From Cristatella mucedo (lineage: Eukaryota; Bryozoa; Phylactolaemata; Cristatellidae): DNA of 64,000 nt. How positions within the stretch are numbered: position 1 is the stretch's first letter; every line of letters begins with the position of its first letter. The notes under the pieces are model-generated. The model did no database searches. It was not told the origin of the DNA and saw only the letters and a program-made list of their open reading frames with translations. The stretch lies in contig WPIO01000009.1 in assembly GCA_009760855.2 (NCBI GenBank), positions 7,601,001-7,665,000 of the forward strand. Direction: 5' to 3'. Shown here in pieces: positions 13,001-26,000 of the stretch. Both the position numbers and the translations under genes were made by a program.

Positions 13001-16000
13001 GAGGTAATAATAATAATACACTTGATAAATCGCCCTCAGAGAACTCAATCTCTTTCTAGGCGTTTTACATTTGCTGCAAAGGGAAATGCGATCGAATGGT
13101 GAGTGGTATCATGCTTGATAAACAACATGAATAGCATGGTTAGGAGTGACATGCACAGTCAGCATACAAGTGTGGTTAGTGGCAGCATGCATCGAGTCAG
13201 CATGCATAAGCACATAGAAGACGAATCACAGGGGAGTGCTGCCCTAAATAGGTGTTTTAAGTTCTTTTTAAATGGGGTCAAGTCAGGGGATGTTGTGACT
13301 GGAGGTCGGGAGTAAGTTCCAGGCTTTGGGAGCATACGAACTAAATGGATGGCCTCCAAAAGATTTGAGGTTTGTACGAGGTATTTGTAAAAAATCAAAT
13401 CAGGTATCATGGGGTTGAAATAATGTGGCTGATCATGGCAAACCAGTATGACCTTTGCCAGTTTGCCAACGTATACTGCATAGCTGGCTGCCTGTATGGT
13501 TTAGTTGATCTTCTGCCATAGTGATAATAAAGGGTATGCAGAATGTCAATTATCTGGCATTCCACTGGTGGCTGCCTAGCTGCTGCTGCATTGTAGCAGC
13601 ACATCCAGAAATTCTTTCGATGGGGCTGAATCTTGACCCTTACCGAGGCCGACCAATCATGGGCGAGGTGAAAGATGCCAAAAGCATACCTTCCAGCTTC
13701 AAATAGCAAGAAGTGAGCCCTTCTAGTTACGTTGTTGGCATTCTTCCTTGCGTTTGCCATGCGAAATTTATTGAACAATTTTCTTCAATGGTTGCACATA
13801 ACCAAATTTTCGTACCTTGAATTCAACGAAAAAAGTGCTGAAGTCACTCCTTAATCACAAATGATTTGTTAAAATGCTCCCTATTTCCACCGTGAGTGCC
13901 AGCGAAAGGCTATCTATGCACATACCCACTGACCCCTAGAAAGAGAAATTTGCGATTTTGCAGAGTTAAGTCGCATAATATAATTCTGGTACCCGTATGG
14001 CCCAGTGGCTCCTTTGCCTAACAACATTTCAGTTCTGGGTCGTTAATTAAAACTATGAGACCCGAGAGCCATACGGGGATAACATCAGAATTTTTAAATC
14101 ATTGACGAGAACCGAGCCTACTGCTTTTGGTATTCATGTGTTGCAGAGGCTACTGATCATTGTAAATTACTTATGAAGCACCACCAGAGAAATATTTTTT
14201 CGGAGTCTACATATGCTAGAAAAACATGTCAATTGATTAGTGGTATTAACGTGGACAGTTTATACCTGCGTAGGGACTTGGAGAGCAATTTCCAACGATA
14301 GAGCGAACGGTGGTGATGAAAAGCTGGATTTGTAGCTTGCTCTCGATGCCACGTCACTATATAGTCCCGATTCGTTAAAACGCTCTACTGCCGCTATACA
14401 AATGAGGCTGTTATCAGCTAATATTTATATATTATTCCCTTTGCAGCAAATGTAAAGCGCCTAGAAAGAGATTAAGTTCTCTGAGGGCGCTTTATCAAGT
14501 GCATTATTATTATTATATTATTATTATTTGAAGGAAAGCTAAAGGAATTTCAGGTATGTAAGTCAGAGAAACAGAATGAATGAACCTAAAACATTTTTGA
14601 ATTAATAGACTTAGTCGCCACGTACTTGATGGAGAGAGGGTAGGTCGATGACAAATTGTTATAGAGTGGCTACTCTTTCTACCACTGTTTTAACACTGGC
14701 CTTTAAAAAATTCATTCCAACTTAAGCATGTTCACACGCTACCACGGGATTTCGGGATTTCGGGACGTGAGCGTATGTAGTAGTGTTGGTGCAATCAGTG
14801 AGTGAGCCTTGGCAACTTCGCCCTCCTGTGATCCTGCAATCGAAACATCTATTACAGCTTTTTTGCATCAAGTGCTGCAGGTTTTTCAAATGCTGCATCT
14901 GCATATTAATACCAAGGATCTTTAAAGGCCGCAAAAAAAGAACCAGTTGTCTTTTATTTTCTAGGCTGTACATATGTAGCTAACTCGTATTTTGTTAGCT
15001 GTGTTGGCATGACTTGTGACTTTGCCCACCAATCGGGTGCTTGCTCTTCACGATCCAGGTCGTGGGTTCAAGTCTTTCATTAATCTTGTACATTTGAAAA
15101 GCACGTTTGTCGTTAATAAAGGAGCTATGGCTGACTCAATCAATAGTTTAGCCTCTTAGGTCGATCGCAGTAATACTTCGAATAGTCAACTCAGTCTTAC
15201 TAGTTGATGTTGGGCTAGACTTCGGCACACTAATTAAGCGCCCTCGTGAGTACTGTCTGCTGATCTAGGTTGCATTGCAGATCGGTTGCACATTCTTCCT
15301 GCAGCTGTAGCTACCTGTGAGTCTTCAGGCAGCTCATAAGTTTAAATTTGGTTCGTCTATGACTTACATGACATGTCAATTGGGATACCCCGGTGCTAAA
15401 ACAAGGGGCATGTAATGTAATGTATCACCGTCTGTAATGCCATAAAGATTATGTGGGTGTTACGCAGGAGAGTTTTGTATAGCGCACTCACAGTCTAAGA
15501 GACTTTCGGTACGCATTCAGTAGCCAACAGACTGGTTTGGTTTAGCGGTTAAGGTGCTTGCCCCGACCAAGGCCTTGCTGAGGTCGTGGGCTCGAGCCCC
15601 GAGGCACATGTGAAGCGCCTGAATAGAGATTAGTTCTCTTCGGGTGCTATACAAATGAATCTTATTTCTTTATTTATTCATTTCACGCAACAAAGAAAGT
15701 GGGAAGCATAGTAGAGTCAGGAGAGCAGTTGAGGTAGTGAGTAGCATGGAGGTAGCAGCTCAAGACGGCTGGAAAAGATGTGCCATTGTCGGCAGCAGGA
15801 GAGTAGTTGTCGTTGTGTAAAAATCGTGGAAGCAGGTTCCGCAGTCTAGAACCTGCAGAGCAAGGGGAGGGATATAACATTTAATTTATTGTCCATACAG
15901 GACCTGAAGGCACGAGGAGGCTGAAATTGGTGCATCAGTTCAGTTAGGTGTGGAAGAGCCAAGCTGTGGCAGGCCTTGTGGGTCAGCATATTGTGTTGGA

Positions 16001-19000
16001 GTTGAATCCGTGCCTTTTTCCCACTAGATGCTCGAGTCTTTGCAACATCAACTGACTCGTGTCAGCAGATGATTTTCAACCACGGGTGTAGATATTGCAA
16101 ACTCCTGAGAGCTCGACCTGGCAGACCACAGCGCTGAGGGAGTCGGTGGCTTTTTGGTATCCTATCTGCTAGAAAGTAGTGAGTCGTAGGAATGAGGTTT
16201 GTGTAACCTGCTCTCAGGAAAGAGTTGCATCGATTCTGTTATAGGTCCGATGGCTATTTGGTCGGCAAGGACTCGGTGCGGCATCTGAAGTCGCTTATGA
16301 TGCGGCCTCTGGCTAAGGCAGAGGTCCTCCAGCCTGCCACTGCAGCACTTCAAGCACGTGGAGATGGTCGTCCTGATGGACAGTCTGGTGACCATAATGC
16401 AGGCGAAGTCAATGGCGCTTCCGGCACCTTGAGTGGTGAGAGCAAGTTCGACTTCAACGACGACCTCCTCTGCTGTCACGGTATGCTTTCGCTGCAGCTA
16501 GCTACACTTCTTCAAAAGCAGAACTATCACTTTTCTCAGCCACATCGGTTGGCCATTTACATTTAGTCTTGTGGATGGGTTATCTGTCCATGCAATGCTG
16601 CAGCAGCTGCTGGCTCCTTTGGTTTTCAGACTTATGCGATGGCCAGTATCTTACACTGTTGCATTGACAAATACTGACTGCTTTCCTTATGTTGTAGGCT
16701 CTCTTGCTATCGATGAGAAGAAGAGGATGGTCATTGCTCGCGTAGTGTGGGAAGCACTTAGAAAGCACTTTCCGGCTGCCCCCGAGTTCCCAGCCGAGTC
16801 ACAGCCGTGCACGCAATGTCTGGTAGGCAATGTCCTACCCATCGATGCTCATGGGCGAGCGCAGCGCACTTGCCGGCCAGCCAATTCAGTGGCAGTTTAC
16901 TTCCAGGATGCCGAGGCTGAAGCCAAAGAGTCTGCCACAAAGCACAGGGTGGCAGCAATGGAGCTTCGAGGGATGCTGTGCGACTTGCTAGGGAATAAGA
17001 GGAGACCCCAGCCCTTCGATGACCAGGAAGTGTTTCTTGTCAGCAGAACCTTTGTGGAGTCATTGAAGAATTTTACAAGGCAAGTATGCACTTCCTGTGC
17101 TTTAGATGCATGAAGCTATGTCAGAACTAGTCGAATGCTTGAGTTTCAGCGTGTAGGCAGCTGGTTGGCATCAACAATTGTAAGTACATGGAAACTTTTG
17201 GAAAGCTGGCGTTCTTTGAATGCATAAGGCTGTTACAGATAAAGCCTTCATGAGAGCCGGTAATCTTCAGCTTGTTGGAGAGGGTGATTAGTTATGTAGA
17301 TGTGGAAAACACATGGACTTTTTCCGCTGCATACTAATAGAGGTGGGGGTCTTAAAAACTTGGCGGTGAAATCCAGCTATACGTTTTACTGCAGGGATGG
17401 ATAGATAAATAGGGAATGTTCAGCAGCATGCAAAATGAACTCGCGAAGTATGCAGATGCTGTACCCTTCGAAGTTTCATCGTGGTTAGTGATGGACGTAA
17501 GCCGATTATACTTTGGGGGAGGGCCGTAACCTGAAATGAGCGAGACGAATTAAACCGGGTTGGCGAACGTCCATCACAGTCTTGAGACAGGAAAATGATA
17601 TTGTAGCTGCTTCAGTTATGGTTCAGAAGTATACTTGGCTAAATAGTCACAACGATTATGCAGATGCGATCTGTGACAAACTTTCATGAAATTCTGGAAA
17701 TCGGTTGGCAGTCGTTCGCAACAATCTTGAACACGACTTAAAGGAGATGTGCCAGGTTGCTTTCCCTTTCAGGTCGCCTTCTAAGAGAGAACTGTAATAA
17801 ACCACATCAGTCCGTACCTTGCATCCTTTACTTCCGATCAGCAATTTTTGCATTCTCGTCATCTTTGGATGAATGAGCAGGAGGCCAGCAGGTGGTTTCA
17901 TGGTCATGAAAGTAGTCCCTAGCAATCAGTATTGGCTCAGTGAGCTCTTCCGGGCGAGCATCAATTACCTAGTACACGGCCTTCAATCCATACAGTCAAA
18001 AGCCCTCTCGACACCTGCTGTTATCGCACATTTCGTCAAGAAACATACAAAATTTCGGGTTTTGGTGAAGCCAAGCTTTCTCTTCTGGGGTACCTGTTTA
18101 TATATACCCTGTAATAGTCAGGATAAATTTCCCTTCGGAAAAATGCTCTGAAACATCTGCAGTTCATTAACCTCTCTTCTCGAGAGCTCAGGACAAGTCG
18201 ACAATGCTTCCAAGGATGCAGTTAAGAGTACCTATGCAGAAAGCCAAAAAACTCCTACCAAGCACATTTCAACCACCTACTTGAGCATTGATCGTAAGCA
18301 ATCAGGACGGTGCACTTGGAATTCTGCCTTGGTTATTAATTTTCTTTTGTCATTCGAAAGACTATAGTTTTTGCAACTTTCAAAGTGCCACAAGATAATT
18401 AGTTGAAGCGCAACATTGCAAACCGGCTTGTCGGTCGAGAATGTCGCAGCTGCCACATTATGCCAGTTCTCTCCGACCTGCACTGGATCCTTATCAAGCA
18501 CTTTAGGTCCGGCCATTCACCTTTAGATTACGCCCTCCTCTTTCCCCTGTGTAGCTGTCTGAAAACTTAGTTCTCTGACTTTGCTTTGGACTACCTGGTC
18601 TTCTGACTCATGCCTCTAACCAACCTTTAATTCTATAGAGAGCCTACCTTTAGTTCTTAGGCTCCCTCAGCCTAGAACTCAGTACCTATTGATTTTGTTG
18701 GTTGGTGAGTTTGTTGATGGAAAATTAACATATAGTTAGATTATGACTATTCTATCACCGTAGGAGAGAGAGTGGGGAAGAGAGAAGAGGCCCGGTTAGG
18801 CCGAACGGCAGGCAGAGAAGTATGCATCTGCCAAGCCCAGGCAGCGGGAGGGAAGTGGCCATTTGTCTGCCACAGCATAGCAGGTGTGGGTTCGGCCGTG
18901 TCTAAGCTCGAGAGAAATATTGATTTCATAACTGGCAAATAATTGGGTAGCTAGCGGTTGCTACAATTTCACAGCTTACTTGACTTTGTGATATTCAAAA

Positions 19001-22000
19001 GGAAGCTAAATGCCAACCTGTTCATGACAGCATTTGCTTTGTCCGTGTGAGTTTTTTTCCCCCTTAGCTACGGTATTCGCACCGAGTATGATTAGGCTTT
19101 TTGGGTGAGCCGTAGGAAACTCGCCAGGGTAACATCACACAGCCTTTGTGGCATTGTGGGGTTAGATACGGAGAATGCAAATGCATTCACGAGTGCTGAC
19201 ACTGTGCATGTAGTCAATGATCGGTGTATGTGCTTCCTTTGTAGCACATACGTATAAAATGCCTTCGATGTCTGCGTGTCCTTCTCTTGGCGCCCGGTGA
19301 AAGCGTATTATTAGGATTTTATAAAATTTTGCGTGCTCTGCATTCGTGGCCGTGCCCCAGTCACTCTGCTTTTCAGATCGCTTGCCCAACATTGTATGTG
19401 CTGGTATCAGTTGTCATGTAATGTAGATGAAATAATTCTGTTACTTGCATTGCTCAAGGCTAATACCGCAAACCCACCACCTGGGCGACCATGCGTGATT
19501 GGACTGGGATCGCTATACATGTGGTCATTCTTGCTTAGATTCAGTCAAGCTTTGTATAGAGCGAGAAAGCGTGTATGCAAGAGCTAGAGCTGTGCAAGAG
19601 CCGGGAAATGGGTTGCTACTCTTTTTCGCTAGCTCACCGTGGGGTGGCCGGTAATCGTTGATGGCCGGCCTTTCTATCTCATGCCCAAGAAAGTCGCAAA
19701 ACTCGCCCATTAGCACCGTTGGGGAAACTAACACAAGCAGCAGTGACTGAAACCTTGCCATAGAAAACCAGCAGATATTTTGCCAAAAGTAAGGTATGCC
19801 AAATATCGCGCAGCCGAGCCTCTGTGCTCAACTCAAAAGCACTTACCAATCACATCTATGTACTGTAGCTTCGGCACGAACACGCCGTAGCGCTTGTGAT
19901 GTGAAGCTTGCTTAAGAGCCGTTGGGTCTTTAAGCATTGCGAGTTGTGGGCTAAAATGGCCGCAGCCATTGCAGCTGTCCCGGCGAGGATGCACAGTGCC
20001 AGGCGGTGGCGTAGCCATGGCGAAACGCGAGAAGGTTGCTCCAGCAGTCGAGCTCGACTACGCTCGACCTGCCTTCCGTTAAACTCACCGTTAAAGCAAA
20101 GGTTTCGCTACAGTAGCCCCTTTCGTTGGAGCTCCGAGTGTTACAGCTGCGCAGCGGCTCCAAAGCAGCGGGAATGCACAGCGAGTCAAGCTCAAGCTAC
20201 GTGTCCCTTTGCAATTCCGGCAATGGTCTTGAAGCTAGCAATATGCAAAGGCTGGGAAATGTGGGTCTGGGGTGAAATCGGCAACCTTACTCGTTTGTAT
20301 CAGAATTTTTTTGCGAAAAGCCTGAGGCATCACAACTATCAGCAGCATCGCGTGTTGAGGTCCTGTTTTGGTTGCATGCTTTCTCTGCACGGCCTACTTT
20401 GGTTAAGAGCCCGGATGCAGTTGCTACTGGCCATTCTGGTAACGTTTCGCACGTGCACACTCAACCACTCCTGTGTAGCCGATTCCGAGCCCGTGTGCAG
20501 ACGGCTCGATTCGCCGTCTGGCAGCGTACTGCTCTCAGCCTCTTTTTCTTTGATGACCGCCTGTCTGTCCTTTTTAAAGCCCTGACAGCTCACGTAATGT
20601 CGTCTCTTTTCTCAATCTCTCTCACTCTCAGTCTGACAGCTGTGTTCTTGTCGGTTTCCAGCACTTTAAGAAAGACCGAAGCTCCAGTTCCGCAGGTGAA
20701 GAACGAGCTGCTGCTCTGCACCCACGGCAACCTGAGTGCAGACCCGTCGGATGCTGATGTGTAAGTAGACCACCCCTCTCCTCTCGGAAAGGGTGGTGGT
20801 TGTGGTGGCGCCGCCATCTCTTGCCGTGGGCAGTTGATGGAAGAGCTTTGATGAGCTTGGCATCAACAGTGGTCGCGACACTGGCCCCTGCCCCTGCTGC
20901 TGCTGCTGCTGAGTCGAGGAGCCACACATTGTGAGAGTTTGTTTATGCATAGTTTGTTGTGGGCTCGGAGAAGCTTATTGTCTGCAGAAGCCAACGAGTC
21001 TACGAAAGCCAGCGACCGTTGTACTGCTCCTGGCCCTTGTCTCCGATGGTGTAGGAGTCGCTAGCTGATGGGTTGCCGAGCAGGTATCCTCTGCCTGCTT
21101 CTTATGACGACGGTGGGAGGCAGGAGCTAGCATGGCGCTGTAGCAGCTGTGCAGCAGTGTTCTTGTTTAAAAATTTATTTGTACACCACCCTAAGAGAAC
21201 TCGAATCTCTATTCAGCCGCTTCAACTGTGCCAAGGGGCTCGAGCTCACGACCGAGGTCTTGGGTTCGAATCGTACAGTGGGCGATCCTTTATTGCCAAT
21301 GCAAGCGGCGGTGATAGCCTTTAAGGCTCTTCTGTCGCTATACAAAAAGCGGCTGTTAAATCAGCTAGTATTTTATTTTTTGTCTAAGGTAGCTAGAAGT
21401 AGAGGGGTGGGTTCTGCGAATTCTTCCTGCCGGGGTCAGGATGGGTTGCTTAGGAGACGTCAGTGCCCCTTTGTGCTGACAGTCCTTTTGGCTTACCTGC
21501 TCATTATACCGAGGTATCAAGTGGACACGACAGTGGATTTGAGTCTTCAGCAGGTGATCCTTAATTCATGCTTTGAGCTGGGTGATTGTAGCTAAGGCTC
21601 TTCTACAACTATATTGAATCGATCAGCCGAACTTTGATTTTAGCAGGGGGGTCTTCGCCCAGCGATAAGGTAAGTGCTCATCTGTTATGACCCAGGCTGT
21701 AGGCTCTACTCCAGCTGCTGGCAATCCTGTGTTGCCTACTGCAAGTGGGATCATTGCCGATATAAATCTGTTATATTATTGAGGCTGTTGAATTTGGAGA
21801 TCTTTACTTTTACCCATCGCTTTATGAACAATTGACCTTTGCAAGTTTTTCACAGCCGGCTAGTTTCTTGTGGTTTTTTATAGGAGGGACAAAGAATTGC
21901 CATTTACCAGACTGCACCTATTGTCACCCCTGTCTGCACATTTGATTGCATATGGATTTCATTTTCCATGGACTTTGTTTCTGTTTTGGCATTCAAAATT

Positions 22001-22996
22001 ACACGTTGGTCTCTAAACCTAAAGTCTTGCAACGTCACGGCTTTCCACAGCAAACTTGCTTTCTCTACCCTACTGCACGACCCTCCTACTAACCTTCCTT
22101 TCTTGATGCAATGCCACCACATGACATTAGCCATCGTCCTAGACTGGTTTGCATCTCTCACAATGCGACAGGTTTGTCCCCACCCAAACGCATGTTGGTT
22201 TACGGCTGATATCAAGAAAGCAAGCAATGCGAAACATTTACCTTAGCAGAGCCACTAAAAAGTTCGGATTCACTGGCCACAGCTTGTCATGAGAGAATGT
22301 CTTGTACCAACTAATTTGAGCTCAGACCAAGTTCACACTTCATAGAAAACTAGTCTAACCACACACGTATCAATGACCCGAAAGCATTTCTGTCCATCTT
22401 TTCAGCACTTACTAATAAGCATACAGCCCGGTGATCCCAATGGCAATTTAGTTTTTGTCGACTGACAGCGGCCACTTTTTTAGGGATGCAAGGGAGAACT
22501 TGAGGTCAAATATATATGTGTTAGTTATAGTTATGGTGGGCAACAGCAGCAAATTTAGGCTTGCCCGAGGAAGAAGGACTGAGTGTTGGGTGTATAGGGC
22601 TACTGGTCTTCTTAAGCTTCGTTTGCACGATCGACTTTCCTCCTAAATCGGTACTAGTTTTGACCGATTTCTCTCTGGTTTGGGCTACTACTTCACCATA
22701 CTTTGGGGGGGGAGCCAAGTCGGCAGACTGCCGAAAGAGAATCTGTTTCTACTGTTTGGCTCTTTTCAGGACTAGCCGACCAATCAAAATCCGGATGTGT
22801 CACATACACCCATGGCCAAAATAAAAAAAATGGCTGTTTCTCATAGGTTCTAGTTCTATTTAGGTGTTCCGAGCTAGTCGATGAACATGGGATGCTTATG
22901 CATTGTAGCCTTGGCTCAAACCTGCTCTACGCTGAAGACGCTGCTCGTCTGTTTATGAAATCCACCAACAAACGAGTACAATGCACATGGCTTAGC

Positions 22997-23052
<56 letters not shown>

Positions 23053-26000
23053 ACTTATCACTGTGCACTTCCCGAAAAGGCTGTTTTGCATGCTTATCTT
23101 CCTTTTCTTTATATTCTTCTCCTAAACGTCTTAACTAGGAGGGAAGTCGGCATTGGTAAGGGGGAATTTCGATAGTGTGTACACAACTTAGACTGGGAGA
23201 TTAACATTGACAAGGGGTCAGCAAGGGGGGTGGCAGGCTTGAGCAGAAGCATTGAGGTAGGCCTGGCAAAGGAGGTTGAAGAATCCTGTGTGTGTGTGTG
23301 CGTGCGTGTGTGTGTGTGTGTGCGCATTGTTACTCGTTTGTTGGCATGCATGCATACACATGTGTGTATGCATGCATGCACAATATATATACTGTATCCA
23401 GGCACTTCACATATGCCGTAGGACTTGAGCCCACCCAAGACTTTGGTCGTCAACTGCATTCACCCTGACCTCGGTCGTTAAAGGTGTGCACCTTAACCCC
23501 AGGGCCGAACTAGGGCATGTTACTGTGGCGATGGACTTGCTTATCTGCTCTGTCTCGAATGGCAAAAACCTATGCTGCAAGATGTGATCATGCTTGCGTT
23601 GCGTTTTTGCCAGCTTTGTGACTCTTTGGCCCCACGAATGGCTGGCATTGTGGAAGTATTTCGGCGAATGCGAGAGGGCCATCTGTGTGAAGAGAAGCGT
23701 ACCGCCTGCTGACCACGTAACCACGCTCAATAACTACGACCGAACATGCTACACAGTTTCACCAGGTACGGCATTGAGAGCCCCGCGAGGTCGGCGTCTG
23801 TCTGCCGTCGTGCAGTGCCCGCCCCTGCAGTGACGAGTGCAGTGGCTAATCTCAGGCTGCTTCTGTGTGCACAAACACTGCAGAGATCTGTAGCCGTTGC
23901 CTGTCGGCACATCTGGCGATAATCGACAGCCGACGATTTACATATAATTTTGCCAAGCTGTACGTCTCCAAAATCGGAGGCTCTCGGCCACCACAAGTTG
24001 AACAAAAGGAGAGCGACGACAAGGATGCGATCGTATCGGGTAGCAATAGCAATGGCAACTGCCCTGATGCATCGAGCAGCGACGAGGTATGACAGGTCGA
24101 TGATTGACGACCTTTCGTAGAGCTGCCATTGGGCTGTTTGTATATGCAGTGTCTGAGTGGCAGCAGCAGGGATGTGCAGCAGTCTGAGCTGAGCTGCTTC
24201 TCCCGGTTGCTTGGTTTCCCTTGAATATGTTAGAGCGCCAGTAAATGCACCATATACCTGGCCCTTCAGTCAGAGTTCACGACCTCGGTCCCGAGGTTGT
24301 GGATTCGAATCCTGCGGCAGGCGCTCCTTTATTGTTGCTGCAAGCAGTGGGTATAGCCGGAAAGGCTCTTCTGTGGCAATACAAAAAAGTTAAATCAGCT
24401 AGTATTTTTTTCTTACAGTCAGCTTCCGGGATGCTCCACATCCAGGCAGCCTCATAAACTCGGCCTGTTAAATCTTTGCACATTAGAAACTAGGGGGCTA
24501 CCTATTTGCGACCAGGCTGTCAAGGAGATGCTCGATGCTTGGCTCTACTGGCGTGACATGGATGATGCCCATCTCTGGTGGCTGCGTATCTGAGACCGCC
24601 CCCTCGCGGTTTTTCATTCTAATAGACCACGTGGTATGACAAGCTAGGTGGTAGTGTTGCTGGTTTCATTCGTAAGCCACTTGGCTATAACACCGGTAGT
24701 TTTCGCATGAGCCATCGTTTGAATGAGTTGCCTTCATATACCCACCAAAAACGATGCCTCTCATACTTATGATCTTCCGAACTGCTTCTAGCTGCCTAAC
24801 CTTGTTTATGGAATAGTTTCTGGAGATCCTCACGAAAATATGGTTGTGCGACATGCCGTTATTAATTGCTAGAGACTTTAAAAAGCCTTTGTTTAATTCA
24901 GAGGTCAAATGTGATTCCGAGTTCAGAGGTCAACTGTGATTGCTAGCAAACTGTCGCGTTGTCACATTTCTTCCTGTTTGTCCAATATTCTCGAGAAGAA
25001 CGATGGCATTCCGTAGCAATAAATGTAAAGTGTCTTGGAAGAGATTAGGTTACAAATCTATTATTATTATTATTATTAAATACTAGCTTTAGGCAAACTA
25101 AGCACGATTCAGAAATTGGAAAGGTTAACAGTCAAAATCGACTGCTAGCATATGAGCCCGCTGGCGGTTACCAGGGTTACCAAATTTCCGCAAGTAGAAT
25201 CACAATTAATTATTTATTTTGTGGATAGCTGCTTTAAAAAATATGGCGTTTTGAAGTCAAAAACGCCGTTGACCTGATTCAGGAGCAGCACCGTAAGAAT
25301 CGTGTCGAAGCAGTCTGAAGAACTATGTGCAAAAGAGCTCAATGAAAGGATGCACGTCGTGGTTGGCTAAATGGCTAATGACGATATAAAAGATGTTAGC
25401 CATGATGTTCTTAGCAACGCGATGGAACTGGTGTGCAAGTTCTTGGAAACATTTCCCAGGAACTTCATTGCCACCGCTGGTCTCAAAAGATTACCCAGGA
25501 GGTCCGGAATTATGGCGCCGGTGCTCGCCTGGGCAGTATCGCTGATAGTACGGACGAAGGTCCGGATAATATTGGCGTGCCGTTGGTGGCGGCATCCGAT
25601 ATGGCACAAAAAAGAGCATCAGAGCACAAGGCTGCTCTGGGCTTGCAGATACGCTTTGTGGGGCACCCGAAGAAGGCACCAGCCATTGTTTGATATCAGC
25701 CATCAATCTTGAGCTATTTCTCGAAAAAACCAGGCTCAGTGTTTAAGATCGAGCCCTGAATCCTTACCCTGGATCTGGTCAACTGCTGTGCACTTGCACA
25801 ATAAAAATTGTTTTCGAAATCGCTGTCTTTCTGCTGACGAATAGAACTCGACAAGCCCGACATTTTTAGCCTATTTGCGTATAATTTGGACCAATATTCA
25901 GGTAGTTATCACAGTCCGTGCACACCCGAGTTACCTTGGTAACCCGGGTTACCGTCATCGGGCTCATATATCCTGTTGAATATGTGCAATATATCTGCAT

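Noticed and set aside
19908-20585. 225-codon plus-strand frame in a USP48 intron
   Set aside because: No domain recognised and not compatible with a needed exon; the flanking USP48 exons join in frame without it.
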